A DNA stretch of 35,205 bases from Silvanigrella paludirubra (GTDB taxonomy: Bacteria; Bdellovibrionota_B; Oligoflexia; Silvanigrellales; Silvanigrellaceae): assembly GCF_009208775.1 (NCBI RefSeq), contig NZ_WFLM01000008.1, positions 1 through 35,205 on the forward strand. Reading direction: 5' to 3'. The notes beneath the pieces are model-generated. The model was not told where the DNA came from and did not search any database. It worked only from the letters and a program-made list of their open reading frames with translations. The translations under genes and the position numbers were made by a program. Positions 1 to 6,847 of the stretch are shown piece after piece. Each line of letters opens with the position of its first letter. The stretch's first letter is position 1.

Positions 1-63
1 TTTTTAAAATTAATTATTTATATATAAAAAATTATTTTTTTAATTTTAAAAAAAACATTAAAA

Positions 64-157
<94 letters not shown>

Positions 158-181
158 ACTAAATAATATTATTTTAATACA

Positions 182-208
182 TTGACTTGTTGTTTATTTA
201 AAGATAAT
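182..208 (+). promoter_or_regulatory. Candidate sigma70-like promoter for the small secreted protein
   Basis: TTGACT at 182-187 matches five of six -35 consensus bases. GATAAT at 203-208 is a good -10, but the spacer is only 15 bp. Transcription would start near 215, at or after the first in-frame ATG (214). That supports the downstream ATG at 241 as the true start. The A-rich tract just upstream could strengthen the promoter. Confidence 0.35.
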
Positions 209-240
209 AAAATATGATCTTCTCAAGAAAGAAAAAACAA

Positions 241-450
241 ATGAAAGTCATTTCTGTTTCTTTATTATGTTTATCATTTATACAATTTTCAAATGCGAAT
301 ACAAATAATAACTCTGAAAATTTTGCTAATAAAAAGCTAACATGTGTAAGTATTGAATCTCGTACTCAACCACAAATATTTAAGTTTGGTCTCGTTATTC
401 AGACAACATCAGACAGAACACATCCTCTCGTCAAATATACTTGCCTATAA
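241..450 (+). CDS. Small secreted protein, 69 aa, function unknown
   Basis: The first 19 or so residues form a clean Sec signal peptide (MKVISVSLLC..., hydrophobic core to about residue 15, likely cleavage after SNA). A roughly 50-residue mature protein follows, with an Asn-rich start and two cysteines (C35 and C68) that could form one disulfide. An upstream in-frame ATG at 214 would add a lysine-rich nonapeptide. The ATG at 241 is preferred because the signal peptide begins there and the candidate promoter places the transcript start near 215. The SD is weak (AAGAAAG). No family is recognised. The gene is convergent with the lipoprotein gene downstream. A spurious ORF is possible, but the signal peptide argues for a real gene. 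Confidence 0.5.
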   Translation: MKVISVSLLCLSFIQFSNANTNNNSENFANKKLTCVSIESRTQPQIFKFGLVIQTTSDRTHPLVKYTCL

Positions 451-526
451 GCAAAATAAACTCATCCTAGTTTAAAGACACATCTAAAGTTAGATTGAAT
501 CAGAAATTATAAAAAAGAATTTAAAA

Positions 527-1078
527 TTACTTTTTTTCTAAATAAATATTACCCTTAGGATAATAAGCATATTGATTTTCTGCAGCATCGGGAATCATAA
601 ATGTTAAAATAAAGTTGTCTGATACTTTAAAAGGTGGTTTCCAGTCAATGTTGGTCGATGAATCAATAATTACTTTATTTAAAGAACCATTTGTGGCGAA
701 GTTATTGGCAACATTTGTAGCTACAAATGTTGGTTTAGCTAAGTTTTCTGTTTGTATGGATAAAAACACTAATGAATCACCCAAACCTATTTTATTTATT
801 GTCGATTTTAAATTTAAACTTACTGCAAGATTGTTATTCGATGAAAAAAATTCTGAACAATTTTTTATTGGAGCCTTAACAGAATAATATATTTTATTTG
901 GCGGAAAAATACTTAAATTAGGCGAACTAGATTTAAACCAAGAATTATCATCAATATTTAAAGTGCATCCATTTGAATTTTTATTTAAATCGGCAAATTT
1001 AGCTCCACAAGAAACAAAGAGAAATCCTCCAATAGTCATTAATATTTTTAGAATATAATTAAAAAAAACTTGTTTCAT
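527..1078 (-). CDS. Predicted lipoprotein, 183 aa, function unknown
   Basis: The N-terminus (MKQVFFNYILKILMTIGGFL...) is a basic and then hydrophobic signal ending in FVSC. This is a slightly atypical lipobox with Cys24 as the acylation site. The mature part (about 160 residues) has two further cysteines, and its alternating hydrophobic stretches suggest a beta-rich domain with no recognised family. It ends in YPKGNIYLEKK. AAGGG lies 6-7 bases upstream of the ATG. The gene is divergent from the lactate dehydrogenase-like gene. An oppositely oriented ORF at 615-887 is an antisense shadow. A terminator-like hairpin sits in the leader, so expression may be attenuated. Lipoprotein localisation is fairly sure; the function is not. 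Confidence 0.7.
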   Translation of the reverse strand: MKQVFFNYILKILMTIGGFLFVSCGAKFADLNKNSNGCTLNIDDNSWFKSSSPNLSIFPPNKIYYSVKAPIKNCSEFFSSNNNLAVSLNLKSTINKIGLGDSLVFLSIQTENLAKPTFVATNVANNFATNGSLNKVIIDSSTNIDWKPPFKVSDNFILTFMIPDAAENQYAYYPKGNIYLEKK

Positions 1079-1099
1079 AAAGAGCCCTTAATTTAATTT

Positions 1100-1128
1100 A
1101 AAAAAAACCATACTTCATCTTCAGTATG
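1100..1128 (-). terminator. Terminator-like hairpin in the leader of the minus-strand lipoprotein gene
   Basis: Read on the minus strand, CATACT (1128-1123), an 8-nt loop and AGTATG (1114-1109) form a 6-bp stem. One G follows, then eight T (1107-1100). This is the layout of a rho-independent terminator, yet it lies only 21 bases upstream of the lipoprotein ATG at 1078 and no minus-strand gene precedes it. It may attenuate the lipoprotein gene or stop stray antisense transcription. The stem is short. Confidence 0.45.
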
Positions 1129-1239
1129 AGGGGCAATTATGCAGATTTCAAAGATTTTTTCAACACTATTTTTGAAAGCTTGTGATATTTATTTGAATGT
1201 GAGAGATTAAATTGGATAACTTTGAATAAGGAAAACATT

Positions 1240-2226
1240 ATGAATATTATAGTATTTAGTTGTCTTAATTACGAAAAAGATTATTTTAATGAAATTAATA
1301 AATCATTTCATAATAAAATTGAATTTGTAGAAAGTCATTTAAATCCACAAACTGCTGTTTTAGCAAAGGGTTACGAGTGTGTTTGTGCTTTTGTAAATGA
1401 TACATTAAATGAAAAAACTCTAAATATTTTAAAAGAAAATGGAGTAAAATTAATCGCTCTTCGAAGTGCTGGTTTTAATCATGTAGATTTATCTGCTGCA
1501 AGTAAGTTAAATATTCCAATCGTTCGTGTTCCGGCCTACTCCCCTCACGCCATTGCCGAACATGCAGTTGCTTTATTACTAACTCTAAATAGAAAAACAC
1601 ATAAAGCTTACAACCGATCTCGTGAGTTCAATTTTTCTTTAGAAGGACTAATTGGTTTTGATCTCTATAAAAAAACGGTTGGCATTGTAGGTACTGGAAA
1701 AATAGGTATAGAAATGGCGCGTATTATGCTTGGCTTTGGCTGTGAAGTATTAGCATATGATAAATTTCCTGATGCTTCTTTAAAAAATGTTAAATACGTA
1801 TCTTTAAAAGAAATTTATACAAATTCTGATATTATTTCACTTCATATCCCTCTCAATAAAGAAACTTTTCACATTATTAATAAAAACTCATTTGAACAAA
1901 TGAAAAAAAATGTAATTTTAATTAATACAAGTAGAGGTGCTATAATCGATACAAAATCTCTCATTTTTGCTTTAAAAAATAATCAAATAAAAGGCGCTGC
2001 TCTTGATGTTTATGAAGAAGAAGAAAATTATTTTTTCTCTGATTTTTCAGAGCATGGAATTAATGACGATATTTTAGCAAGGCTTCTATCTTTTCCAAAT
2101 GTTATAATCACTGGACATCAAGGCTTTTTAACAAATGAAGCAATTACGAATATTATAGAAACAACTTTACAAAATATTAAGGATTTTGAAACGAATAAAG
2201 AATTAAAAAACCTTGTAAAAAATTAA
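1240..2226 (+). CDS. ldhA: D-lactate dehydrogenase-like NAD-dependent D-2-hydroxyacid dehydrogenase
   Basis: A 328-residue cytoplasmic D-2-hydroxyacid dehydrogenase that most resembles fermentative D-lactate dehydrogenase (pyruvate + NADH to D-lactate). The Rossmann motif GIVGTGKIG lies at 148-156. The catalytic Arg is in NTSRGAIID (R232), the Glu in LDVYEEE (E261) and the His in TGHQGFLT (H293). These positions are offset by exactly three from the E. coli LdhA triad R235/E264/H296, and the loop after E261 (FFSDFSEHGINDD) is LdhA-like. The start is the ATG at 1240, with AAGGAAAA just upstream; a TTG at 1222 is in frame but has no SD. It stands alone, divergent from the lipoprotein gene, and ends in its own terminator. 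A related 2-ketoacid specificity is possible. Confidence 0.9.
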   Translation: MNIIVFSCLNYEKDYFNEINKSFHNKIEFVESHLNPQTAVLAKGYECVCAFVNDTLNEKTLNILKENGVKLIALRSAGFNHVDLSAASKLNIPIVRVPAYSPHAIAEHAVALLLTLNRKTHKAYNRSREFNFSLEGLIGFDLYKKTVGIVGTGKIGIEMARIMLGFGCEVLAYDKFPDASLKNVKYVSLKEIYTNSDIISLHIPLNKETFHIINKNSFEQMKKNVILINTSRGAIIDTKSLIFALKNNQIKGAALDVYEEEENYFFSDFSEHGINDDILARLLSFPNVIITGHQGFLTNEAITNIIETTLQNIKDFETNKELKNLVKN

Positions 2227-2235
2227 GGTTTTTTT
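2205..2235 (+). terminator. Rho-independent terminator of the lactate dehydrogenase gene
   Basis: AAAAAACCTT (2205-2214) pairs perfectly with AAGGTTTTTT (2225-2234) across a 10-nt loop and ends in a T run to 2235. The left arm and loop lie inside the last codons of the gene, and the stop codon overlaps the right arm. Confidence 0.7.
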
Positions 2236-2586
2236 AAATATATTTGAACACTTGACATCCTAAAATAAATTAAAATTATAAATATATCACAATAAAAAAT
2301 TATAGATCCAGAATAAATTCTGCTACAACAGATAAATTCAAAGCAATAAATTTTTAATCATTATTTAAAATAATTCATATTTTATAAAGAAATATATAAC
2401 ATTAATAAAAAGATAAATATTTAAAAATTAACGGATACCAAATCAATGTTTTTATTAGAAAAACTACAATTTAATCAATTAAGTCAAAATTTAATAAAAA
2501 AATTTAAATTAAATCAAAAAAAAGGTTAATTCTATTTAATTAGATTAACCCTTGTTTATTTATTATTGAACAAGAAATTATTGGAA
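2227..2586. other. 360-base convergent intergenic region
   Basis: This very A/T-rich gap separates the 3' ends of the dehydrogenase and the Ppx/GppA-like gene. It holds the tail of the dehydrogenase terminator and a hairpin terminator for the minus-strand gene (2516-2550). It also holds a 27-codon plus-strand ORF (2446-2529, starting MFLLEKLQFN) with a poor SD (GGA about 12 bases upstream), whose stop lies in the second terminator. The ORF is probably chance, although its Lys/Leu/Asn content resembles a small peptide. I see no RNA gene or repeat in the rest. Confidence 0.5.
2516..2550 (-). terminator. Rho-independent terminator of the Ppx/GppA-like lipoprotein gene
   Basis: On the minus strand GGTTAAT (2550-2544), a 13-nt loop and ATTAACC (2530-2524) are followed directly by eight T (2523-2516). 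The stem can extend with a small bulge. It lies about 40 bases past the stop codon of the minus-strand gene. Confidence 0.7.
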
Positions 2587-3849
2587 TTATTTTTTTTCAA
2601 TATTGTCATAATTCCAGTACTTAACATCTTCAAATTTAGGACTAATCATTAAAGTATCAGAACCATCAATCACAATTGGATAGATATTTTCAATTTTAAG
2701 ATTTTTATTTTCCATATATAATTTTGTCAATAATAAATTAGATGATGTAGCAATCATTCTGTCTAATGTATCTTTATCTTTAACATCTTCTGAACTATAA
2801 ATTTTCTTATCAACTAAAAATTTAGCTATTTTATTATCATCTAAATTTTTCACATCGTTAAAATAAGTATCAATATTTGTTAATGAAAGTGGTTTAATAA
2901 TTGATGCATTCTGAATCTGATCATAGTTAAACACTTTGAAATCAGGAGAGTACCCATCTCCCTTTGCAATAGCAGGAATTGCCCTGGATAAAATTCCACC
3001 AATAACATAATATTTTTTGCCATTTAAGAAGAAATCTTTAAATTTAAGTTCATCTTTTTTAATTTCAGCTTCTATAGCATCATTAACAATATTAGAAGCC
3101 TGAGTTTCGTGAGTTATAATTGGATTAAAAGTAGAATCAGAACCTTTTAAATCTTTTGAATATGATGAACCTATACTTGTTTTAATGCTGTAAGAACCCG
3201 TTGGAACAAAATCGTCACTCATTTTAAAATCTTTATCAAAAGCTGTAATTTGAGTAGAACCACCGCCCATATCCCAAATCACTGAATTTTGAGGTTCAAT
3301 CCCTTTGAGTTTAATTACAGGATAAAATCCATAAAGAGCTTCTTCATCTTGATCAAGTCTTTTAATTACAAGACCGTCTGATACTTTTGATAATTCTTTT
3401 TTAGCATCTCTCCAGTTTGTAGTAGCATCTCTAAAAGCAGCAGTCATAATTCCGCGCCAAGAAGTTACAGAACAAGAAGCACCACATTCTTTCGCTAATT
3501 TTGCTAAACCATCTTCCTTTAGTTTAGTCATTGCTTCTACACCTTTTTTAATTATCTCATCAGATAATTTAGTAGATTTTGAATCTTTTAAATCTTGTGC
3601 ATATTGAACATTTGCATTTTTTTTGAAATAAGATTTTTCAATTGTAATGTCACCATTTTTACAAACTTTAACAGAAGCTATTTGTAACTTTGTAGAACCA
3701 GAACCAATATCAAATCCACCACGAATTTCATTTTTACAGTCGCTAGCAACTTCATCTTTTTGATTTGATGCGTTATTGCTCGCTTTATTATTACATGAAA
3801 CTAAAATTACTGAAAAAATAGAACCTAATAATACACTTCTTAAAATCAT
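2587..3849 (-). CDS. Exported lipoprotein of the Ppx/GppA phosphatase family
   Basis: A 420-residue protein with a strong lipoprotein signal (MILRSVLLGSIFSVILVSC, Cys19) and an Asn/Ser-rich linker to about residue 40. A Ppx/GppA (ASKHA-fold) domain follows: phosphate-1 motif DIGSGSTK (47-54), the family signature TAAFRDATTNW near 136-146, the acidic DQDEEALYGF (167-175) equivalent to the catalytic-Glu segment EEARL, and phosphate-2 motif WDMGGGSTQI (192-201). Family members hydrolyse polyphosphate or pppGpp in the cytosol. A lipid-anchored exported form is unusual and would meet extracytoplasmic polyphosphate or another phosphoanhydride. Extra cysteines (C38, C63, C122, C126) could form disulfides. 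The start at 3849 is set by AAGGAAA and the signal peptide; an in-frame start at 3930 would bury the signal. The family call is firm; the substrate is unknown. Confidence 0.8.
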   Translation of the reverse strand: MILRSVLLGSIFSVILVSCNNKASNNASNQKDEVASDCKNEIRGGFDIGSGSTKLQIASVKVCKNGDITIEKSYFKKNANVQYAQDLKDSKSTKLSDEIIKKGVEAMTKLKEDGLAKLAKECGASCSVTSWRGIMTAAFRDATTNWRDAKKELSKVSDGLVIKRLDQDEEALYGFYPVIKLKGIEPQNSVIWDMGGGSTQITAFDKDFKMSDDFVPTGSYSIKTSIGSSYSKDLKGSDSTFNPIITHETQASNIVNDAIEAEIKKDELKFKDFFLNGKKYYVIGGILSRAIPAIAKGDGYSPDFKVFNYDQIQNASIIKPLSLTNIDTYFNDVKNLDDNKIAKFLVDKKIYSSEDVKDKDTLDRMIATSSNLLLTKLYMENKNLKIENIYPIVIDGSDTLMISPKFEDVKYWNYDNIEKK

Positions 3850-4012
3850 ATAAAATTTCCTTATAATAATTATTAAATTAGCCAATAAAAATAAATTAAA
3901 TATATTAATTAAATAGAATACAGTCTCCATTTAAATAAGATTTGGTTGTTTATTTTATAAAAAATATTATGTCAACTTAAATTCAATTAAATATTTAATG
4001 AAAAATTCATAT

Positions 4013-4028
4013 AAAATACATGTATTTT
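4013..4028. promoter_or_regulatory. 16-bp perfect palindrome, candidate operator
   Basis: AAAATACATGTATTTT reads the same on both strands. Outer AATTC and GAATT continue the symmetry if four unpaired bases are allowed on the left. It sits about 164 bp upstream of the Ppx/GppA-like ATG on the minus strand, a place where a dimeric repressor could bind. No regulator gene is adjacent. Confidence 0.4.
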
Positions 4029-4100
4029 GAATTATTTAATTAATATTGATATTGTAAATATATTTTATTGTTTTAATAATAATATGAATTCAAAAAATAT

Positions 4101-4148
4101 AAATTTATAATATTATTATTAAATAAATTTATAATATTATTATTAAAT
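4101..4148. repeat. Two-copy 24-bp perfect tandem repeat
   Basis: Two identical 24-base units (4101-4124 and 4125-4148) begin AAATTTATAATATTATTA and contain only A and T. A partial third copy (AAATATATAA) follows. This probably arose by replication slippage. It could also form a bendable or easily melted stretch upstream of the pgi promoter. Confidence 0.8.
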
Positions 4149-4186
4149 AAATATATAAGAATTAGTAAATTAATCATTTTTTATGT

Positions 4187-4219
4187 AACATATTTTTTTA
4201 TAAAATATGTTGTTATAAT
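4187..4219 (+). promoter_or_regulatory. Extended -10 promoter preceded by an inverted repeat, upstream of pgi
   Basis: TGTTATAAT at 4211-4219 is a perfect extended -10 element (TG, one base, TATAAT), which can work without a good -35. Just upstream, AACATATTTT (4187-4196) and AAAATATGTT (4202-4211) form a perfect 10-bp inverted repeat with a 5-nt spacer. The right arm touches the TG. A protein bound there could occlude RNA polymerase, so the repeat may be an operator for the pgi operon. Confidence 0.5.
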
Positions 4220-4309
4220 CTTTTAAAAATAAGGTTTTTTAAGATTAAAAGAAAAAGCAATTGAAAATCATTATCTTTTAAACTTAAGAAACAGCTAGGT
4301 TAGTTATAC

Positions 4310-4411
4310 ATGAAGAAAGAAAATTCTTTTTTTAAATTATTTTCAAATAAATTCGTTGCGTTATTTATAAGTCGTATGATTGCAAATTCGAATTCTCTGT
4401 GTGAATTATAA
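4310..4411 (+). CDS. Possible 33-codon leader peptide upstream of pgi
   Basis: An ATG at 4310 opens a frame starting MKKENSFFKLFSNKF that ends at a TAA 46 bases before the pgi ATG. AGG lies about 10 bases upstream of the start. The stop overlaps a small inverted repeat (4407-4425). Position and size would suit a leader peptide or upstream ORF controlling pgi, but coding evidence is weak and it may be chance. Confidence 0.2.
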   Translation: MKKENSFFKLFSNKFVALFISRMIANSNSLCEL

Positions 4412-4457
4412 CTTGGCTAGTTATAGACTAAAAAATGGCCTCATAGGAGTTTTAAAA

Positions 4458-5888
4458 ATGTCACAAGAAAAAAGACTTATTTTAGATTGGACAAAAGCCC
4501 ACGATGTTTTTCCTATAGAAAAACATCTTTCCAATGAAACAAATAATTTAATTTCTGCAAAAAAATCATTACTTTCTGGAAAAGGCAAAAGCCCTGAATT
4601 CACAGGTTGGGTAAATTATGTAAAAGAAGAATGCCCTAACATCTTGTCATCTATCAAAAAAACAGTAGACACCATAAGCAACCACTCTGATGCCGTTGTT
4701 ATAGTTGGGATTGGTGGCAGCTTATTAGGTACAAAAGCGGTTTATGAAGCCCTTACTCACACCTACGCCTCTATTAACCAAGAATCCTTTCATCGCAAAC
4801 CGATTTTATTTTGGGCAGGACATCATATTGCTCTAGATGAATTATCAGAACTCCTCGATGCTCTTGATAACTATACCCCAAGTATTATTGTGGTATCGAA
4901 GTCGGGAGGCACAACAGAACCCGCATTGGCCTTCCGCATCTTAAAACAATATTTAGAAGATAGATTTGGATGTGACGAGGCGTCTCATCGCATATTTGCA
5001 ATAACGGACCCACAAGATGGTACTTTATTAAAGATTGCAAAAGAAAATAATTACCCCTATTTTCCAATTCCAAAAAATGTTGGTGGCCGTTATTCTGTTT
5101 TCACACCAGTGGGTTTATTACCTCTGGCGATTGCAGGAATTAACGTAACAGAATTTGTTGCTGGTGCCGTCCAAGCATTTGATGATTGTACTTCAGAAAA
5201 AAATCATTCCATTGAAACAAATCCCGCTCTTTGTTATGCAGGAATCCGAAACGTTTTATATGCAAATAAATATAAAATTGAATCCCTTTGCACTTGGACA
5301 CCTAAGGCAAGAGGAATTGCTGAATGGTGGAAACAGCTTTTTGGTGAAAGCGACGGCAAAGAAAACACGGGTATATTTCCAGCAAGCGCTAACTTCACAA
5401 CCGATCTTCATTCATTAGGACAATATTTCCAAGATGGAGAAAGACATTTATTTGCTACACATATCAAAATTCAAGATGAATATTCTTTATTAAAAGGTTC
5501 TATTAAAAGAAAAATAAAAATTCCTGAGTCTAATTTAAAAGATGGTTTTGAATTTTTAGCAGGTAAAGATCTTTCGTATGTTCAAAATGAAGCGCAACAA
5601 GGAACGTTTCTTGCTCATTCAGACGGCAAAGTACCAACATTAGTTTGGGAACTTCCTGAATTAAATGCTTGGTGGCTTGGATATTGGATGTACGTAAATA
5701 TGCTTGCTTGTGGAATTGGCGGATATGCGCGAGGAATTAATCCATTTGATCAACCTGGAGTTGAAGATTATAAAAACAACATGTTTGCGCTTATGGGCAA
5801 ACCTAGTTATGCTGACAAGGCTGCCCAGATTAAAAGCAGACTTAATACAGGAAATCGTTTACGCTCTTTAGGTTTAACAAGTAAGTAA
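4458..5888 (+). CDS. pgi: Glucose-6-phosphate isomerase
   Basis: Interconverts glucose-6-phosphate and fructose-6-phosphate in the cytoplasm. The 476-residue product is close to the short bacterial form (about 450) rather than the 549-residue E. coli type. Visible motifs include GIGGSLLGTKAVYEAL (84-99), the SIS-type sugar-phosphate loop VVSKSGGTTEPAL (145-157), GGRYSVFTPVG, the segment DLHSLGQYFQDGERH, and the C-terminal signature FDQPGVEDYKNNMFALMGKP. The start is the ATG at 4458 (MSQEKRLILD) with AGGAG about 8 bases upstream; the frame is open upstream to 4380 but lacks an SD. It heads a tightly spaced plus-strand run in which the AAA+ gene starts 30 bases after its stop, so the following genes may be transcribed with it. 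Confidence 0.96.
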   Translation: MSQEKRLILDWTKAHDVFPIEKHLSNETNNLISAKKSLLSGKGKSPEFTGWVNYVKEECPNILSSIKKTVDTISNHSDAVVIVGIGGSLLGTKAVYEALTHTYASINQESFHRKPILFWAGHHIALDELSELLDALDNYTPSIIVVSKSGGTTEPALAFRILKQYLEDRFGCDEASHRIFAITDPQDGTLLKIAKENNYPYFPIPKNVGGRYSVFTPVGLLPLAIAGINVTEFVAGAVQAFDDCTSEKNHSIETNPALCYAGIRNVLYANKYKIESLCTWTPKARGIAEWWKQLFGESDGKENTGIFPASANFTTDLHSLGQYFQDGERHLFATHIKIQDEYSLLKGSIKRKIKIPESNLKDGFEFLAGKDLSYVQNEAQQGTFLAHSDGKVPTLVWELPELNAWWLGYWMYVNMLACGIGGYARGINPFDQPGVEDYKNNMFALMGKPSYADKAAQIKSRLNTGNRLRSLGLTSK

Positions 5889-5918
5889 ATGTTTTTAGGC
5901 CTTTGAGAAGGGATAATA

Positions 5919-6830
5919 ATGAGCTCAAATATCATTGTTGATAAAGAAAAAGAATCTGCCCAAATTGGCAATATTAACGTAAAACTTGCAAAAGAATATG
6001 AAGTAAATGCAAATTGGATGGGAAATGATTTAGCTTCACATCAATTAAGAGCTGCATGGCTAAAATTATCCGAAGATGATCTTCCGATGAATCCTAGGTT
6101 AGTTGGAAAACCGGGGGTTGGTAAAACAACTCTTGCTGTTGCTGTTGCAAAAGAACTTCACTCTTCTGTTTACTTAATGCAGGGCACAAGCGATACAAGA
6201 CCAGATGACCTCATTATTACTCCCGTTATCACTGAAGGAAAACAAATTAGTTATGTAGCAAGCCCTATCGTAACAGCTATGCTTGTAGGAGGCGTTTGTA
6301 TTCTAGATGAAGGAAACAGAATGTCCGAAAAAAGCTGGGCTAGTTTGGCTTCCTTATTGGATCATCGCCGTTACGTTGACTCTGTTATTGCAGGCTTGCG
6401 CATTCATGCGCATAAAGAGTTTCGTTTTGTTACGACTATGAACGACGATTCCAGTGTCTATGATTTACCAGAATATATTCAAAGCCGCTTAAATCCACAA
6501 ATTTTTCTTGATTTTGCCGATATTGAAACCGAGGCTCGTATCATTCGCTACGCGGTACCTTATTTAGAAGAAAATCTTCTCACTTTACTAGTTAGTTTTT
6601 TAGCAATTTCACATAAATATGAAGAGAATTATTCTGTAAGAGATGGCATTCAAATTGCAAAGTATGCACAAAGACTTAAATCATTAAATAAAGATTTAAC
6701 TTTACCTAAAGCATTAAAAGCAAGTGTATTCTCTATTCTCGGAGAAGACGCATTAAAATATTTTCCACCTGATGAACAAATGCAAAACGATCCGCAATCT
6801 TCAACGAGACCAAATTTAAGGCCTGTTTAA
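5919..6830 (+). CDS. MoxR/AAA_5-type AAA+ ATPase
   Basis: A 303-residue AAA+ ATPase of the MoxR/dynein-related AAA_5 type. Walker A is GKPGVGKTT (63-71), Walker B is VCILDE (126-131) followed by GNRM, sensor-1 Asn is in TTMND (N175), and an arginine-finger candidate is in QSRLNP (R190). A helical lid domain follows. MoxR ATPases usually work as hexameric chaperones on a partner protein, most often a VWA protein encoded next door. Here the next gene, 17 bases downstream, encodes an unrecognised 719-residue protein without a convincing VWA MIDAS. That protein is the likely partner by position. AAGGG precedes the ATG at 5919. The C-terminal tail (about 20 residues) is polar and probably disordered. 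The family is clear; the cellular role is not. Confidence 0.88.
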   Translation: MSSNIIVDKEKESAQIGNINVKLAKEYEVNANWMGNDLASHQLRAAWLKLSEDDLPMNPRLVGKPGVGKTTLAVAVAKELHSSVYLMQGTSDTRPDDLIITPVITEGKQISYVASPIVTAMLVGGVCILDEGNRMSEKSWASLASLLDHRRYVDSVIAGLRIHAHKEFRFVTTMNDDSSVYDLPEYIQSRLNPQIFLDFADIETEARIIRYAVPYLEENLLTLLVSFLAISHKYEENYSVRDGIQIAKYAQRLKSLNKDLTLPKALKASVFSILGEDALKYFPPDEQMQNDPQSSTRPNLRPV

Positions 6831-6847
6831 GTAAAAAAGCGAAAAAA

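Larger units (their letters stand above)
3850..4457. other. 608-base divergent intergenic region upstream of pgi
   Basis: A long A/T-rich region between the Ppx/GppA-like gene (minus) and pgi (plus). It holds a 16-bp palindrome (4013-4028), a 24-bp tandem duplication (4101-4148), a 10-bp inverted repeat followed by an extended -10 promoter (4187-4219), and a possible 33-codon leader ORF (4310-4411). A 7-bp inverted repeat, TATAACT/AGTTATA (4407-4425), overlaps the end of that ORF. The pgi leader from the candidate promoter would be about 230 nt, long enough for control at the RNA level. I recognise no known riboswitch. Confidence 0.5.

Noticed and set aside
615-887. 90-aa plus-strand ORF
   Set aside because: Antisense shadow of the minus-strand lipoprotein gene, which has a signal peptide and SD; this frame has neither.
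3850-3930. Upstream start (3930) for the Ppx/GppA-like lipoprotein
   Set aside because: It would place 27 hydrophobic residues before the lipobox signal and has no SD, while 3849 has AAGGAAA.
5155-5418. 87-aa plus-strand ORF inside pgi
   Set aside because: Out-of-frame shadow within a strongly conserved gene.
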